Shown here piece by piece: positions 32,085 through 46,331 of a stretch of DNA of 64,000 nt (positions are counted from its first letter, which is position 1; every line of letters starts with the position of its first letter). This stretch comes from Panax quinquefolius. Its lineage: Eukaryota; Streptophyta; Magnoliopsida; Apiales; Araliaceae. The notes under the pieces were generated by a model. That model did not search any database. It was not told the DNA's origin and was given only the letters and a program-made list of their open reading frames with translations. The stretch spans positions 985,358-1,049,357 of the forward strand of contig JAINUW010000512.1 in assembly GCA_020205615.1 (NCBI GenBank), in the 5' to 3' direction. The translations under genes and the position numbers were made by a program.

Positions 32085-33194
32085 ATTAATTCTCATCATT
32101 CAACCCCAGTTAATATTAATTGATCCACCGACCTTTAAATTAAATTATCAGACGCTCTTCATTTCTTTGACAGCAATGGAAACTGTTTCTGTCACCTCTA
32201 TTGCTGCCTACTTTACATCCATTTATCATTCCCCCACACTCCCTCTCTCCCATCGGTTATCATTTATTTTACTGTCCTCCCATTAATGTCATGCACCCCG
32301 CCCGCTTAATTAATTTCTCTCAACATTTAACAAACAAGCACTCTATTGCATCAACCTCGTTCAACATCTATACATATATATTAATTTGAAATTCGTAGCA
32401 TATTTCAATCCTAAGATATGATATAGATACGTCTATAAAAGTGACCATGAAAAAAATTAAAGTGAAATTTACATTCAATACATAGCTTTTGTTGATTCTG
32501 ATTTTACTAAGTGATAGATTAAAACCTATGACCTCTCAGAATTAAAAAACAAAATTAAATATATATCATTAAGTTAAGTAATATATATAGTTATGCACTT
32601 TTATATTTCAGTCTTATTATATTTCATTAATTCCGGATCTTTTTATTAAAACAATAATAATAATAATAATAATACATATAATACTAATTCATAAGAGCAT
32701 CTTTCATTAGATGGGAAGAAATGAATCCAATTAATCATTTTGAAAGGACACCAATAGTATAGTCAATGATTTGGTCAGCACTAGATGCCAAGTAAGAACA
32801 TGTGATGACAAAAAAAATAAATTATAGTACAGGCCGGGTGACATGAAACGCATGTAGTAGTCAATTAGTCAAAGATGATACATAAATACCCTCTCCAGTC
32901 TCCTCTGAGTTAAGTACAAAACATATACTACTGGCGAACTGTAGCAGTCCAAGACAGAAAAAGAGTCCCACATAGAATTTATTAGAGAGCTGTCATGCAG
33001 ATGTAGGTAGTAGACTAGTAGTGGTATCCCCTCTTTCTTACTCCGTATGTTGTTGGGCTAGCTAGCTGAGCTTGCTGGGTTTGGGTTGGACTTGAATTAA
33101 TAATTAATACTAGACAGACGACTAGCTAGTAATGTTCAATGGCATGTAGACTATTATCATTATCATCATCATCGACATAATCAACATAGTCATC
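30787..33194. other. Long intergenic region with one MITE and microsatellites
   Basis: It contains a 171-bp Stowaway-like MITE (listed separately), a CCCACGTGATCC G-box at about 31801-31812, a GGAGGAGGAGAAGGAGGAG stretch near 31982-32002, and (TA)n at about 32036-32082. The last few hundred bases are the probable promoter and 5' UTR of the gene at 33195. The 62-residue frame at 32201 has no recognisable motif. Confidence 0.45.
30924..31094. mobile_element. Short Stowaway-like MITE
   Basis: TA-CTCCCTTTGTAGTATT at the left and ATGGGAGGAGGGAG-TA at the right, 171 bp, with TA duplications at 30922-30923 and 31095-31096. Confidence 0.6.
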
Positions 33195-33904
33195 ATGTAC
33201 AACAACAGCAACAACAAAAACTCCTCCGTCCACAAAAAACATACTCTTGGGGCAGCCGCTCCAATGAACATGAACATGAACATGAACATGAGCCCAAGAA
33301 TTTCATTCTCTAATGATTTTGTTGAGTCCAGTACTAGTACTTCTACTACTACTAATTCTCGTCATCAGCATTTGATGAATTTGCAGGCCTCCTCAAAGTC
33401 ACCATCAGATGCGCCGCCACCGTTATCATCGGACTTTGAATTTTCGGTGTCGAGTTACTCTATGATGAGTGCTGACGAGCTCTTCTCCAAGGGAAGATTG
33501 CTGCCCTACAAAAACAACCCTAAGACCGCTGTCACTCTCAGAGACGAGCTACTTACTGGCGGTGACGACGATGATAATGGGCCTAATGGCGGCGGCAGCA
33601 GCAGTAGTGGTGCTAATAATTCGATGATGAGGCCTCCTAAGGGTGGGTCTGGTGGTCGTTGGAAGGGGCTTTTGGGCTTGAGAAAATCTCACGTTGCCCC
33701 CAAAAAGCCTCATCGTGAGGATCAGGTTCAAGCTACCACCCAACACTACACTGCAGGTTAGTTTTTATCATTAGACTTGTTTAGTTTAGACTATATATAT
33801 ATATATATAATATTCTTGATTTTTATTTAGAACGTTCAATTGTCTGATTTTTGAGGTTTGTAATTTATTTATTTGTTTAATTTACTGTAGGAAATGATGA
33901 ATGA
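33195..33904 (+). CDS. Plant-specific protein with FEFSV and ADELFSKGRLLP motifs (DUF1645/MAKR-like)
   Basis: The first exon (33195-33756) ends at CTGCAG/GTTAG. A 134-bp intron ends TTACTGTAG, and a last coding exon of only 14 nt (33891-33904) adds four residues before TGA, giving ~191 residues. Without splicing the frame would stop at once. Motifs are ISFSNDF (36-42), DFEFSVSSYSMMSADELF (80-97), KGRLLP (99-104), a run of acidic then Gly/Ser residues (124-140), and the basic C-terminal block RWKGLLGLRKSHVAPKK (155-171). FEFS...ADELF..G.LLP is typical of plant DUF1645 and membrane-associated kinase regulator-like proteins; the biochemical role is unknown. A hexanucleotide repeat (ATGAAC) codes MNMNMNMNM at 24-32. 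The protein is largely disordered in appearance. Confidence 0.85.
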
Positions 33905-34082
33905 GTTTAGGATGGAAGTGTAAAGTTGTTGGGGGGATTGGAGGGGTAATTTTGCTTCTTTTTTAGGAGGAATTAGCTAAGATGATGGGATTTCACTTTT
34001 ACTTTACTACTACTAATTTAGAGCTAGTTCTGATCGATGTTTAATTTGTATTAGTGGAGGAGTTGGGATTTAACTAATTTCA

Positions 34083-34153
<71 letters not shown>

Positions 34154-36120
34154 ATTTTGCAGTTGTAGCCATGTTGTCTACTTTTAATTCTTTTTCACTT
34201 TCGTTCAACTTGGTCTTAATTAATTACTGCTGCTGCCTATATGTAGTCAGTATCGAGCCAGCCAAACTCATCTACCTCAATTTGACTAACTTGAACTTCT
34301 CAATTAAACAGTAGTAACTGGGAAAAGTAATTCTTCTGCCCCAACCATGCAAAGTATTTTAACAATAGGTGGCCTCTTGATTTCGTATAAAGGAGCTCTA
34401 TCCCCATTACCTTAATTTTTAATCTAAAACTTACTAATTTATATTAACATAGAGAGATACATATATGAATTAATGATTTTTTATTTTATTAATTTTCACA
34501 CACACCACACTCACACACCCAAGAATTGAATATTTGAGCTCACGAAAATCATAAAATAAGAGTTACGGCTGATCCAAGAATATTAGTTTTGAATAAATCG
34601 GTCTTCCATCCTAACGGAATTCCTCCTCCTCCTCCTCCTAAGGAAAAAAAACAAGAGACCTCCGCAATGTCAAGGAAGGAATGGCCCAATTAGAAACACT
34701 ATATTTGTGTCAATTCCAATGGGTTGTTGCTTCCCGCAAAATGTGTTCCCCCATGGCACCATCACCAACAAGAGTCAAATACTCCCTTTGTCCTGTAAAT
34801 GAATTTTATTTACAAATTTTGTAATATTAGCAATATATTTTTGTTTATGTTTATCTTTATACTAATAAGTTGTTACTTAATAATGATGACATGATAATAG
34901 AATAAAAATATTAATATTTTCACAAATAAAAATGATAATTTAAGAGATTTCTCTTCACATAAATAGTAATTGGTCCATTTTTATGTGAGAGAAGGATTGT
35001 GTCTATTTTTTTTCATAAATTGAATATCAATATAAATTATTATTTGGATAATTCAAATCGAAACAATTGAATGTCCAACTCGGACCTATATGACATGATC
35101 GACCAACAGAAATACCTCACACTTGTCATATATTCCATACATCACACTAGATGGGTATCATATTCATGGAATATGATTCACTTTCAAGATAGTTTGGTGG
35201 TGAAATGGTAGACATAATAATATGGGGTTAAGATCACAAAGAATCGGTTGTTGAAAGCTGAACTCTTTTTTCTACCATTACACTTCTAACGTGTAGCTTA
35301 ATTGTTACAATTTTTTTTTTTTTTTTTTTGCTCTATAGCCGCTACAACATGGGGCCAAAAAAGGGGTTGCTCCCAGTAACCGGTTGCTGTGGATGCAACC
35401 CCTATATATTTATAAACTATAAACCGATATGAAATTTCTAACAAGTCATTACACTTTTATTTTTAACAAATTGAGTTTTATCATGCTATATTTATAGTAA
35501 TTATGTATTAATTAGAGAAATTAGAATTTTTTAATTTTATAAAGGTATCCTAAATTTTGAAATCGAATACATTAAGTTTTTAGTTCTCCTTTTCCATTTA
35601 AGGGTTCATAAGAATTTGTAAAATGAAAAAAGAGTAATGTTAGGAACACAAATCTATTAAATATACTAAAATACAGTATATGAGATCATAGCTTGACATC
35701 TGTCATTCCCACAATTCAACACGTGTCCTTCCTATTTAATGTTCTTTAAGACCCTTAACAAAACTACCCAGCTAACATAACAAATGAGGATGAAAACAAA
35801 CCCTAATTCATTCCCTTAAATTTTAGATTTATAATCCCCTAAATCATTACAAATCTAAACTGTTTTGATATTATCATTTGTAATTTAATTATTATTTAAT
35901 AAAATCACCTCTTTATGCTATTAATTAATTCTTTGGATTTATAATCTTCTAAATCACTACAAATCTAAACAGTTAATAGCATAATATCATTCTCTTAATT
36001 TTTTAGATTTATAATTCCCTAAATCACTACAAATCTAAACTGTTATGATAATATCAACTATTTTGATATTGTCCTTTGTAATTTAATTATTATTTAATAA
36101 AATCACTACTTTATCTCAAT
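33905..36120. other. Intergenic region
   Basis: It contains a long CT/AT microsatellite (34083-34151), (CTC)n near 34621-34638, a lone Stowaway-like end (CTCCCTTTGTCCTGTAAATG at about 34786) without partner, a T run near 35311-35329, and the direct repeats listed next. No gene is visible. Confidence 0.45.
35817..36110. repeat. Direct repeats of a ~100-bp AT-rich unit
   Basis: The sequence TTTAGATTTATAATCCCCTA followed by AATCACTACAAATCTAAACTG recurs at about 35821, 35934 and 36004. The associated segment TTGTAATTTAATTATTATTT recurs at 35878 and 36076. This may be a decayed MITE cluster. It ends at the gypsy element's target duplication. Confidence 0.6.
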
Positions 36121-36125
36121 AATAC

Positions 36126-38851
36126 TGTGACGCCCCCAAAATAGGTATACATCACCCATTACGAGTTGTCAATACATGGTACGTAAACAACTACAACTTT
36201 ATTATTACAACAAGAAAGCCGTGAGTTTGAATACAAATATTATCTTACAAGCAATATCTATACTCAAATAAATCCTCATCACATTTATTGATACATTATT
36301 TTACAAAATGGTGAGGACTACTAAACAATTCTTTCTAAAACCTTCATTCCATACCCCAGTACTGCATCTTCGCTATATTCTCGCCTCCCGAGAAGAAAAA
36401 TGGAACAAAAAAAGAAAAGGGTGAGCTCAACTAGCCCGAAGAAAGAATATTATGACTAAGATAATATACAACAAATTACCGTTAGTCTTCAATAGGAAAA
36501 ATCTAATAGAATACAATAGACAACAAATTTTAAATCAATATTCGCAATGAAATAATAATTCATTAGAAGAGTTAAGTAGAGAATGCAAACTACTATCTTC
36601 TATGTATGAATTTAAAAGTTCATCGTCTATCTTTTATCCCAGTAACATCAATCAATATACATCCGGAATCAAATATTCATCTTTGCACTACAAAGGCCAA
36701 AGATATTCATCGATTGGTCATGTTCATCTAAACACTGCTCATCTTTGCACTACTACCAAAGATATTCTTCAGAATCATTCATCTTTGCACTACTGTGCCA
36801 AAGATATTCAATAATATCATCATTTAAGATCGAGGATGATGAAAAATATTTTAAAAAGCGAATCCAATTGAAACAAAATGACAAGGATTAAGGATTAAGG
36901 ATTCGTACTTTGTTTTATCCATGTTCAAAAATACCTCAAAAATAATCATAGTGGTGTAAAATTCAAGAATGATCAAAACATGGATACAATCAAAGCTAGT
37001 ATCCGAATAGATATTTTGGACAAAAAGAAGAAATTTTATTTTTCGATTGAATAGTGTCAGATATCGTGAATAAGGCCAGTATCACGTGAATAATAACTCC
37101 GACACCAAAAGATAGAAATTTCCTAAAAAAACATCTTCACGCCTACCATGAATAGTACTCGTGAATAGTAATTCGTGAATAGTAACTCATGAATAGTAAC
37201 TCGTGAATAAGTAACTCATGAATAGTAACCCCGACATGAAAAAGTTTTAAATTTGATAAAAGTTCCAACCAATATTTCAAAGATAATGATATTGAAGAAA
37301 TAATATCATTTGAGAAGAAAATAACATCCCTTACCTCGAAAGATTAAGACTTTAAATTTGGAATCTAGGGTATAGTCTTTGTCAAGAGAACTCTTGCACC
37401 GCCTAACAATACTCAAAGTATACTCACAAGAATACGCTCAATATATCGAGAGAGAAAAAGAGAGAAACTTCAGTTTCGGTGTGTTTTTCAATTCTACCCA
37501 AGACCCTATTTATAGGAAAATGCTAGAAAACAAAAAAAAGAAAATTGAATATAATATTAATATATTTTTCAAATTTTCTTTAGCCCACCTTAGACAACTG
37601 ATCTCAGCCCATTTGAATCACATGTGAGGCCAACTTAGTTGCAAAAACGTTTTTCTCAAAATAATTAACTAAAACTCCCAAAAAATTAATTATTTTAACT
37701 TGTAACTTCAATAATTCATAATAAATAGCTCTTTTATCAGAAAATTCAAATCTCATGAGTTTTTATAGGAAATTCAATTCTCTACAACTTTGCAGAAGAA
37801 AGTTTTTCCAAATTCCAAACATAAATTGACCGAAATCCACAAGCAGGCGATTTTACAGGCTATAATCAAATTTCAGTCAATAAATGGGGTCCACCAACAT
37901 GTTTAACATGTTTTAAATATTTATTGTAACAAAAATACTCTTCCTCCTCATATACTCATATATCCCACATTCGTTGTAAATATATCACCATTATTATATT
38001 ATTATAATATAATAATATATTTAAATAAATTATTTTATCGGGAAAAAGATAAAATTTCAATTTTCAACAATTGTCACATTAAAATTTTCTCCATCTATAT
38101 CCACATAAAATCAATATTTTCCTTATCATATGAATCAATAATTAATTATTCACAAATAATATTACAAAATCACAATATCGAAAATGAGGCGGTTCCTGGA
38201 AAGAGGGCTTTCCAATAAGAATTTCTCCTCTTCTTGGCCATGCAATTAGGTGATCAAACCTCTCCTTAGACGTAACTTTCTAGACATTGCCAATAATGTT
38301 ATCTAATAATATTATTCAGATAATATGAATTATTGCTTCGATAATGAAAAATATCGTGTAATAATGACAATTATCAAACAAACAAGAATATAAAATATCA
38401 ACGCATCAATTATTAAATCAATAAAATATCGAATAAGTAATTATCGTAACCATTATTGAGTAGTGCCTTTCACGTAAGAATCAATAATTGTGCAATATAC
38501 GCAGTGCTTCGTTGTGTTTTAACCATCGAGTATTTTAACAAGATTAATTAGCAGAATAACTACACCGTTATTTTTAAACAACTTATATTTGTCATTTTCT
38601 TCATCCAATCGCTTTCGTTATGGGGCCCACACATGGTCGCTACTGGTCGCATTTAATATTCCCACAGCGAGACGAATATTCCACGACCAAACGAATATTC
38701 CCGACAACAATGAATATTTTATAACCACTGCTTATTTTCAAGTATTTGCGTATTTTACCCCTAACTATCCACATTAATCAAATCAACCCTTACTATTTTA
38801 AAATAATAAATAGAAAATTAAATTTCATTAATAATAAATTGGGGTCTTACA
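36126..38851 (-). repeat. 3' LTR of the family A element
   Basis: 2726 bp, from TGTGACGCCCCC to GGGGTCTTACA on the plus strand, next to the polypurine tract ATTTCATAAGGAGGGAGGT read on the minus strand. It holds the ~58-bp GCAC...CCAAAGATATTC repeats (36675-36815) and a minus-strand TATAAATAG box at 37506-37514. Confidence 0.92.
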
Positions 38852-41800
38852 ACCTCCCTCCTTATGAAATTTCGTCCTCGAAATCGACGACACATACTGC
38901 AGTGTTTGAAAAGGTGAGGATACCTCGCTTTCATTTTCATTTCCAATTCCTGTGTCATTTCTCTATAAAGCATGATTCCTCCACAAAACTTTAACTTGTG
39001 GTATGACCTTTCTCAGCGTAGGGACACGCTCCTTCCTATCCAAGATCTTGATATGTGTACCTCCTCACACGTTAAGTCTTGGCTATCTCGTCCAGGTTCT
39101 AACTCTATAACGTGGTTCGTGTCTTTCACATATTTAATAAAATGAGATATGTGAAACACATTATGAACACGAGATATACTCGGAGGTAACGCGAGTCTAT
39201 AGGCTACATTTCCTACTCACCAAGAATTTGAAATGGACCAATAAATCGTGGATTGAGCTTTCCTCTCTTCCCAAATCTTGTAACTCCCTTCCATGGAGCA
39301 ACTCGCAACAATACATGATCCCCTACACTAAATTCCACGTCCTTTCGATGAAGATCCGCATAACTCTTTTTGTCGATCTTGTGCCGCTTTTATATCGTTG
39401 TCGAATCATTTGGATCTTTTCCGTAGTCATACGTATCAACTCGGGTCCCAACAAAGGTTGCTTCACCCACCTCGTCCCAACATCTTCTGAGAAGCGACAC
39501 TTTCGTCCATATAATGCTTCAAATGGAGCTACACCTATACTTGCTCGATAATTTGTTGTTGTAGGAGAATTCCACCAATGGTAAATACTTATCCCAATCG
39601 CCCTTGAAGTTCAGGACACGAGTCTTAATAAATCTTCAAGAGTTTGAATAGTCCTTTCGATTGTCCGTCCGTTTGAGGATGGTATGCCGAATCGAATCGT
39701 AAATCTGCGCCCATAGCTTTTTGCAAGCTAACCCAAAATCTTGAAGTGAATCTTGGGTCACGATCCGAAACTATGGATATTGTGCATGCCATGCAACCTC
39801 ACAATCTCATTCACGCATATATACTAGCAAGACGCTCAAGTGAATAAGTCTCCGTGTCGGCAAGAAATGAGCAGACTTGGTTAATCTATCAACAATAACC
39901 CAAATAGCATTGATGCCGAGAAACCGTAGGAAGACCCGTAATGAAATCCATGGTAATGTGTTCCCACTTCCATTTCGAAATCTCAAGTGGTTGCAACGGA
40001 CCCTTAGGTACCGGATGTCGCCTTTACACGTTAACAAGTTAAACACATTGAGATAAACTTTGCAATCTCTTTCTTCATATTGTTCCACCAAAATGTATGT
40101 CGAAGATCACGATACATTTTAGTACTTCCAGGATGGATTGCAAATGGTGTATTGTGTGCCTCCATCATAATCTTGTACTTCAAATCGAGTCGTTAGGAAC
40201 ACAAAGTCAGAAAGTGGACTCAAGTATTCCTTCTTCATCAATTCTCGCCCTAGGAATAGCTCCTTCTTGTACTTTCTTCTTCATACGCATCGGCTCCGGA
40301 TTGGGTCGAAAGCAACCTTAACTTTTTCTATTAAAGTTGGCTCTGTCGTATACTTGACATCATCGCTTTTCGTTCTCGTGATATGATCTTTCTACTCAAC
40401 GCGTCACTACCACGTTCGCTTTTCCGGGATGGTATGAATAGTGTGGTCGTAGTCTTTCAATAGCTCGAGCCAACGTCAGCTGCGCGATGTTGAGTTCTTT
40501 TGAGTGAAGAAATATTTAAGGCTTTTATGGTGCGAATATATCTCCACTTTCTCCCCATATGAGATAGTGCCTCCATATCTTTAAGCAGCACAAAACGATT
40601 GCCGCTAACTCTAGATCATGAGTAGGATAATTCCTCTCATACTCTTTAAGTTATCGCGAGGCATAAAGCTATGACTTTCCCACGTTGCATGAGAACACAT
40701 CCTAACCCTGCTCAAGCATCGTCAGAGATAACAAATCCATCCGAACCAGATGGTATTGTTAGAAAACAGTCTTAGAAATAAGTCTCTCTCTTAAGCTCTT
40801 GGAAACTCTTCTCGTATTCTTTTCTCCAAACGAATTTTGTATCCTTCCGAGTTAGTTGGGTTAATGGAGTAGCGATTCGAGAAAACCCTTCCCACGAATC
40901 TCCAATAATAACCAATTAAGCCCAAAAACTACGTCACTTGACCAATCGGCCGGTTGCTCTAACTTTGTATTGCTTCAATCTTCACCGATCAGCAGATACT
41001 TCATGTTTCGACACCACGTGCCCAAGGAATGCTACTTCCTCGCCGTAACTCGCATTTCTTCAATTTGGCATATAGTTTGTTTTCACGAAGCCTTTGGAGT
41101 ACCAAATTTCAAATGGTGCTCATGATCTTCACGACTTTTGGAATATATGAGGATGTCATCAATAAAACAACAACGAATCGATCCAAATATTCCTTGAATA
41201 CTCGGTTCATCATATCCATGAAAGTCGCAGGAGTATTAGTCAATCCGAAAGACATGACTAAGAATTCATAATGCCCGCATCTGGGGAGTTCTAAAGCGGT
41301 CTTTGGAATATCCTCGATTCTAATCTTTGGTGATGATATCCGAGCGAAGATCGATTTTTGAAAAAATTTGTGCCCTCAGAATTGGTCAAACAAGTCATCA
41401 ATACGAGGTAGAGGATACCTATTCTTGATGGTGACATGGTTCAATTCCCGATAGTCAATACAAAGTTGCATATACCCCGCCTTTCTTCTTTACGAATAAA
41501 GCACAGAGCACCCCAAGGAGATGTCTTGGGGATTTAATGAAACCGATGTCCAACAATTCTCAGAGTTGGACCTTTAACTCCTGAAGTTCAATAGAGCCAT
41601 TCGATATGGGGTTTTAGAAATGGGCTTTGTGCAGTTCAAGATCAATAAAGAATTCAACTTCACGCTCGGGGTAGAATCGGAAGTTCTTCAAGAAATACGT
41701 CGGGAAAGTCAATAACAATGGGAATATTATTCAAATTTGACGTGTCTTTATTCAAATCCATAACATGGGCTAAGAAAGCTTGACATCCGTTTTTCAATAA

Positions 41801-43611
41801 ACGAATAGCTTTATGATTAGATATAGCGGTGATTGATTTTAATGGTTTAGTTGCTTGAATTGCATACAAGTGAGGTTGGTTAGAATATGAAAACTAACAA
41901 CCATACGAAAACAATCAATTTTGGCATGATGAGTAGTTAACTAATCAATCCCTCAAAATCACATCAAAAGCAAGTATCTTTAAAGAGATAAGGTCAATAG
42001 GTAAGGTAATGGTGCCAACTTGAATCAAACAAGATTTATAAGCAAAGTGGATGTGATGAAAGTTTTTCTCTAACTGAGTTTCCACAGATAGGTCAAAGTC
42101 TAATTTCTCCGAGTCAAGTTTAAACGCGTTGAGCACAAGCGGGAGAGATAAATGAATGGGGTAGACCCCAGTATCAAGTAAGGTATAAACTTCGCAAGAA
42201 TTTATAAATAGCTTACCCGTGATCACCTCGATTGGGTTCTCGATTTTGACCGACCACAACAAACGCTTCTTCCGGAATCGTTGACTTTGACTTTTCGGGA
42301 TGATCTTTTGAGTCACCGTCCCCATTGAACTAGGTTTCGCTTCTGCATAATCTCGAGCGATATGTCCTTCCTTTCCACAATTATAGCATACCTTGAAGCT
42401 GTTGTGTAGGGCAGTTTGGTGATATGTCCCTCTTTCTGCATTTATAGATATATGACCGGTGGTCGTTCTCCTCCCTTAGAACCGATTCTTTCGTAAGACC
42501 GCTGCGTCTTCACACGGTCGTTGTTAAATCTTCTCTTTTAAAATCTCCTCCTAACTCGCTTTTTCTATTTTCATGGCTATGATTACCACAGAGTGGTTAC
42601 CATTTTTGTCCGTCTGTTTTTTCTCCGTTTGGTTATCATTATTACATTGATCGCTATCTACAGTACGATCCTGGTTATGGTCCTCGGTGGACCGTGTATC
42701 GTTATCTCGCCTAATAATTGAGCCTGCTTACAACATCTCGGAATAGAGAGAAAGTTTATGAGAAATGAGATCTTCGACGTATCTTGGGTTTCAAACCTCT
42801 AAGAAACATCCGCCATCATCGTTCCTCATTCTCCACCAAATAAGGTGCGAAACTCGATAACTCGCAAACTTTGCCTCGTATTGAGACACCGCCGTGTTGT
42901 TTTTCTTTCTAATCTGATGAACTCCACTTTCTTCATATGACGAACACTTTCGTGAAAGTATTTGTCATTAAATAGTTTCAAACGCGTTTCCCAAGACATA
43001 CGCCGAAAGTAATTTGGATGGGTACGCTTCACGACTCCTACCAGTAGATGCGCCTCGCCACGGAACATAAAGGTGGCGAATGGAACCTTCTGTTTCTCCG
43101 CATCCCAAGACATCGAATATCTTGGTAATTTGCTTGACCCATGTTTCCCGCCATGATCGGATCGGCTTTCCCTTAAATTTCGTGGTCCCAACTCTTTGAG
43201 CGCTTCTTTTGTGACAACCCGTGAATTGCTATCATTTCCTCCTCAGATTTTGAACACGAAGTCTCCTCAAATCGATTTTTGCATTAAGCGCAAAAAGCTT
43301 CTAAACATCCCCTCGTTCATCATCTCGCTTCAATGTTGTTGTTCACGGGAGGAACATTGCCCGACTGTTAGACGTTCTCCTCGTTGGTGAGTACAGGCGT
43401 CTCCACGGTCTCATTTCCATTGTTAATATTCTCAGTCGACATTCTCAAATACTGTCATAAAACAAGGGTTAATTAAGAAAATCAATATATCACATAATAT
43501 CCTTATATACTGACCAACTAAAAAAATAAGCTTAGGTAGGACACACTAGCGAATGATTTACTCGTCTCTCCCCTCCTAGTTCTATTCCCCGATCTTCGCC
43601 AGATATCATAT
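38852..43611 (-). pseudogene. Decayed gag-pol of the family A chromovirus
   Basis: On the minus strand, from the right: gag capsid (about 43190-42830, with KLFNDKYFHESVRHMKKVEF); zinc knuckle CYNCGKEGHIARDY (42396-42346), whose last Cys is replaced by Tyr; protease with TLLDTG and LKILAFDVIL (42325-41945); RT N-terminus (41869-41660) and catalytic FIDDILIYS (41167-41141); integrase zinc-finger/core with WVIVDRLTKSAHFLPTRR (near 39905-39850); and the integrase C-terminal/chromodomain region near 39000-38880. The longest open pieces are 120-130 residues, so no working polyprotein remains. The order PR-RT-RH-IN is the Ty3/gypsy order. Confidence 0.88.
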
Positions 43612-43630
43612 CCCTAAGCTCTGATACCAA
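43612..43630 (-). other. Primer binding site (initiator tRNA-Met type)
   Basis: The minus strand reads TTGGTATCAGAGCTTAGGG directly after the 5' LTR. TGGTATCAGAGC is the standard complement of the 3' end of plant initiator tRNA-Met and fixes the 5' side of the element. Confidence 0.88.
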
Positions 43631-43631
43631 C

Positions 43632-46331
43632 TGTGACGCCCCCAAAATAGGTATACATCACCCATTACGAGTTGTCAATACATGGTATGTAAACAACTAC
43701 AACTTTATTATTATTACAATAAAGAAAAGCGTGAGTTTGAATACAAATATTATCTTCAGGCAATATCTATACTCAAATAAATCCTCATCACATTTATTGA
43801 TACATTATTTTACAAAAATGGTGAGGACTACTAAACAATTCTTTCTAAAACCTTCATTCCATAATTTCGACTTGCATCGCTTATATTCTCGCCTCCCGAG
43901 AAGAAAAATGGAACAAAAAGGAAAAGGGTGAGCTCAACTAGCCCAATAAAGAATATTATGACTAAGATAATATACAACAAATTACCGTTAGTCTTCAACG
44001 GGGAAAAATCTAATAGAATACAATAGACAACAAATTTTAAATCAATATTAGATCGAAAATAATAATTCATTAGAAGAGTTAAGTAGAGAATGCAAACTAC
44101 TATCTTCTATGTATGAATTTAAAAGTTCATCATCTATCTTTTATCCACAGTAACATCAATTAATATACATACGGAATCAAATATTCATCTTTGCACTACA
44201 TGTGCCAAAGATATTCATCGATTGGTCATGTTCATCTAAACACTGTTCATCTTTGCACTACTACCAAAGATATTCTTCAGAAATCATTCATCTTTGCTGC
44301 ACTGGTGCCAAAGATATTCAATAATATCATCATTTAAGACTGAGGATGATGAAAAATATTTTTAAAGAAACGAATCCAGTGAAACAAAATGACAAGGATT
44401 AAGGATTAAGGATTCGTACTTTGTTTTATCCATGTTCAAAAATACCTCAAAAATAATCATAGTGTTGTAAAATTCAAGAATGATCAAAACATGGATACAA
44501 TCAAAGCTAGTATCCAGAATAGATATTTTGGACAAAAAGAAGAAATTTTATTTTTTATGAATGAATAGTCTTGAGTATCGTGAATAGTAACTCAGACACC
44601 AAAATATAGAAATTTCCCAAAAAACATCTTCACGCTTCATGAATAGTACTCGTGAATAATAACTCGTGAATAAGTAACTCATGAATAGTAACTCGTGAAT
44701 AAGAACTCATGAATAAGAACCAGAAGCATGGAAAAGTTCCAAATTTGATAAAAAGTTTCAACCAATATTTCAAAGATAATGATATTCAAGAAATAATATC
44801 ATTTGAGAAGAAAATAACATCCCTATGTAAGACCCCAACTTATTATTAATGAAATTTAATTTTTCTATTTATTATTTTGAAATAGTAAGGGTTGATTTGA
44901 TTAATGTGGATAGTTAGGGGTTAAATACATAAATATTTCAAAATAAGCAAGTGGTTATAAAATATTCATTGTTATGAGGAGAATATTAAATGATTGTCGG
45001 GAATATTAAATGCGGCCAGTATGACCAATGTGGGCCCCATAACTAAAAAGCGATTGGTTGAAGAAAAAACAAATATAAGTTGTTTAAAAATACTGGCGTA
45101 GTTATTCACAGATTAACTTTGTTGGAATACACGGTGGTTAAAACACGATGTCTGGCGTTGTTGGTGATGAGAGAACATTACGGTATTGCACCAATTATTG
45201 AAGGCACTACTCAATAATGGTTACGATGTAATTCTTATTCAATATTTTATTTTATTGATTCAATAATTGCTACGTTGACATTTTATATTCTTTGTTGTTT
45301 TGATAATTGTCATTACAATAGTATTTTCCATTATCAGACAATAATTCATATTATCTGAATAATATTATTAGATAACATTATTGACAATGTCTAGAAAGTT
45401 ACATAAGGAGAGGTTTGGTCATCTAATTGCTTGGCGCATGAGAGAGAGATCCTTATTGGAAAGCCCTCTATCTGGGAGGCTGCTGGTTGTCAATAATGTG
45501 ATTCTAATATTATTTATGAATAATTAATTATTGATTTATATGATGAGAAAAATATTGATTTTATGAGGATATAGATGGAGAAAATTTTTAATGTGACAAT
45601 TGTTGAAAATTAATATTTTATCTTTTTCTCGATAAAATAATTCATTTAAATATATTATTTTAATAATATATTAACGATGATATTTTTACAATGAATGTGG
45701 GATATATGAGTATATGAGGAAGAGTATTTTTGTGGCATTAAATGTTTAACACATGTTTTGTGTGTTGGTGGACACAATTATCGGTAGAAATTTGATTATA
45801 CTTTGTAAAATCGCCTCGTTTGTGGATTTCGGTCAATTTACATTTGGAATTTGAAAATCATTCTTCGCAAAGTTGTAGAGAATTGAATTTCCTATAAAAC
45901 TCATGAGATTTGAATTTTCTGATAAAAGGGCTATTTATTATGAATTATTGAAGTTCCAAAGTTAAAATAATTAATTTTTGGGAGTTTTAGTTAATTATTT
46001 TGAGAAATACGTTTTTTTGCAACTAAGTTGGCCTCACATGTGATTCAAATGGGCTGAGATCAGTTGTCTAAGGTGGGCTAAAGAAAATGTGAAAAATATA
46101 TTAATATTATATTCAATTTTTTCGCTTTTGGTGTTCTAAAGCATTTTCCTATAAATAGGGTCTTGGGTTAGAATTGAAAATCACAAATGTAAACCCAAGT
46201 TTCTCTCTATTTCTCTTCGATATATTGAGCGTATTCTTGTGAGTATACTTTGAGTATTGTTAGATGGTGCAAGTTCCTTCAAAGACTATACCCGTAGATT
46301 CCAAATGTAAGTACTAATCTTTCGAGGTAAG
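43632..46331 (-). repeat. LTR-1 of the 5' block, distal half inverted in place
   Basis: 43632-44824 is an antisense family A LTR up to AACATCCCT. From 44826 the sequence is plus-oriented LTR, beginning TGTAAGACCCC and running to CTTTCGAGGTAAGG at 46331. That segment is the reverse complement of the missing half. The two parts total 2700 bp, the size of one LTR, so the simplest reading is an in-place inversion of ~1.5 kb with a few bases of CCT overlap at the break. Confidence 0.8.
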
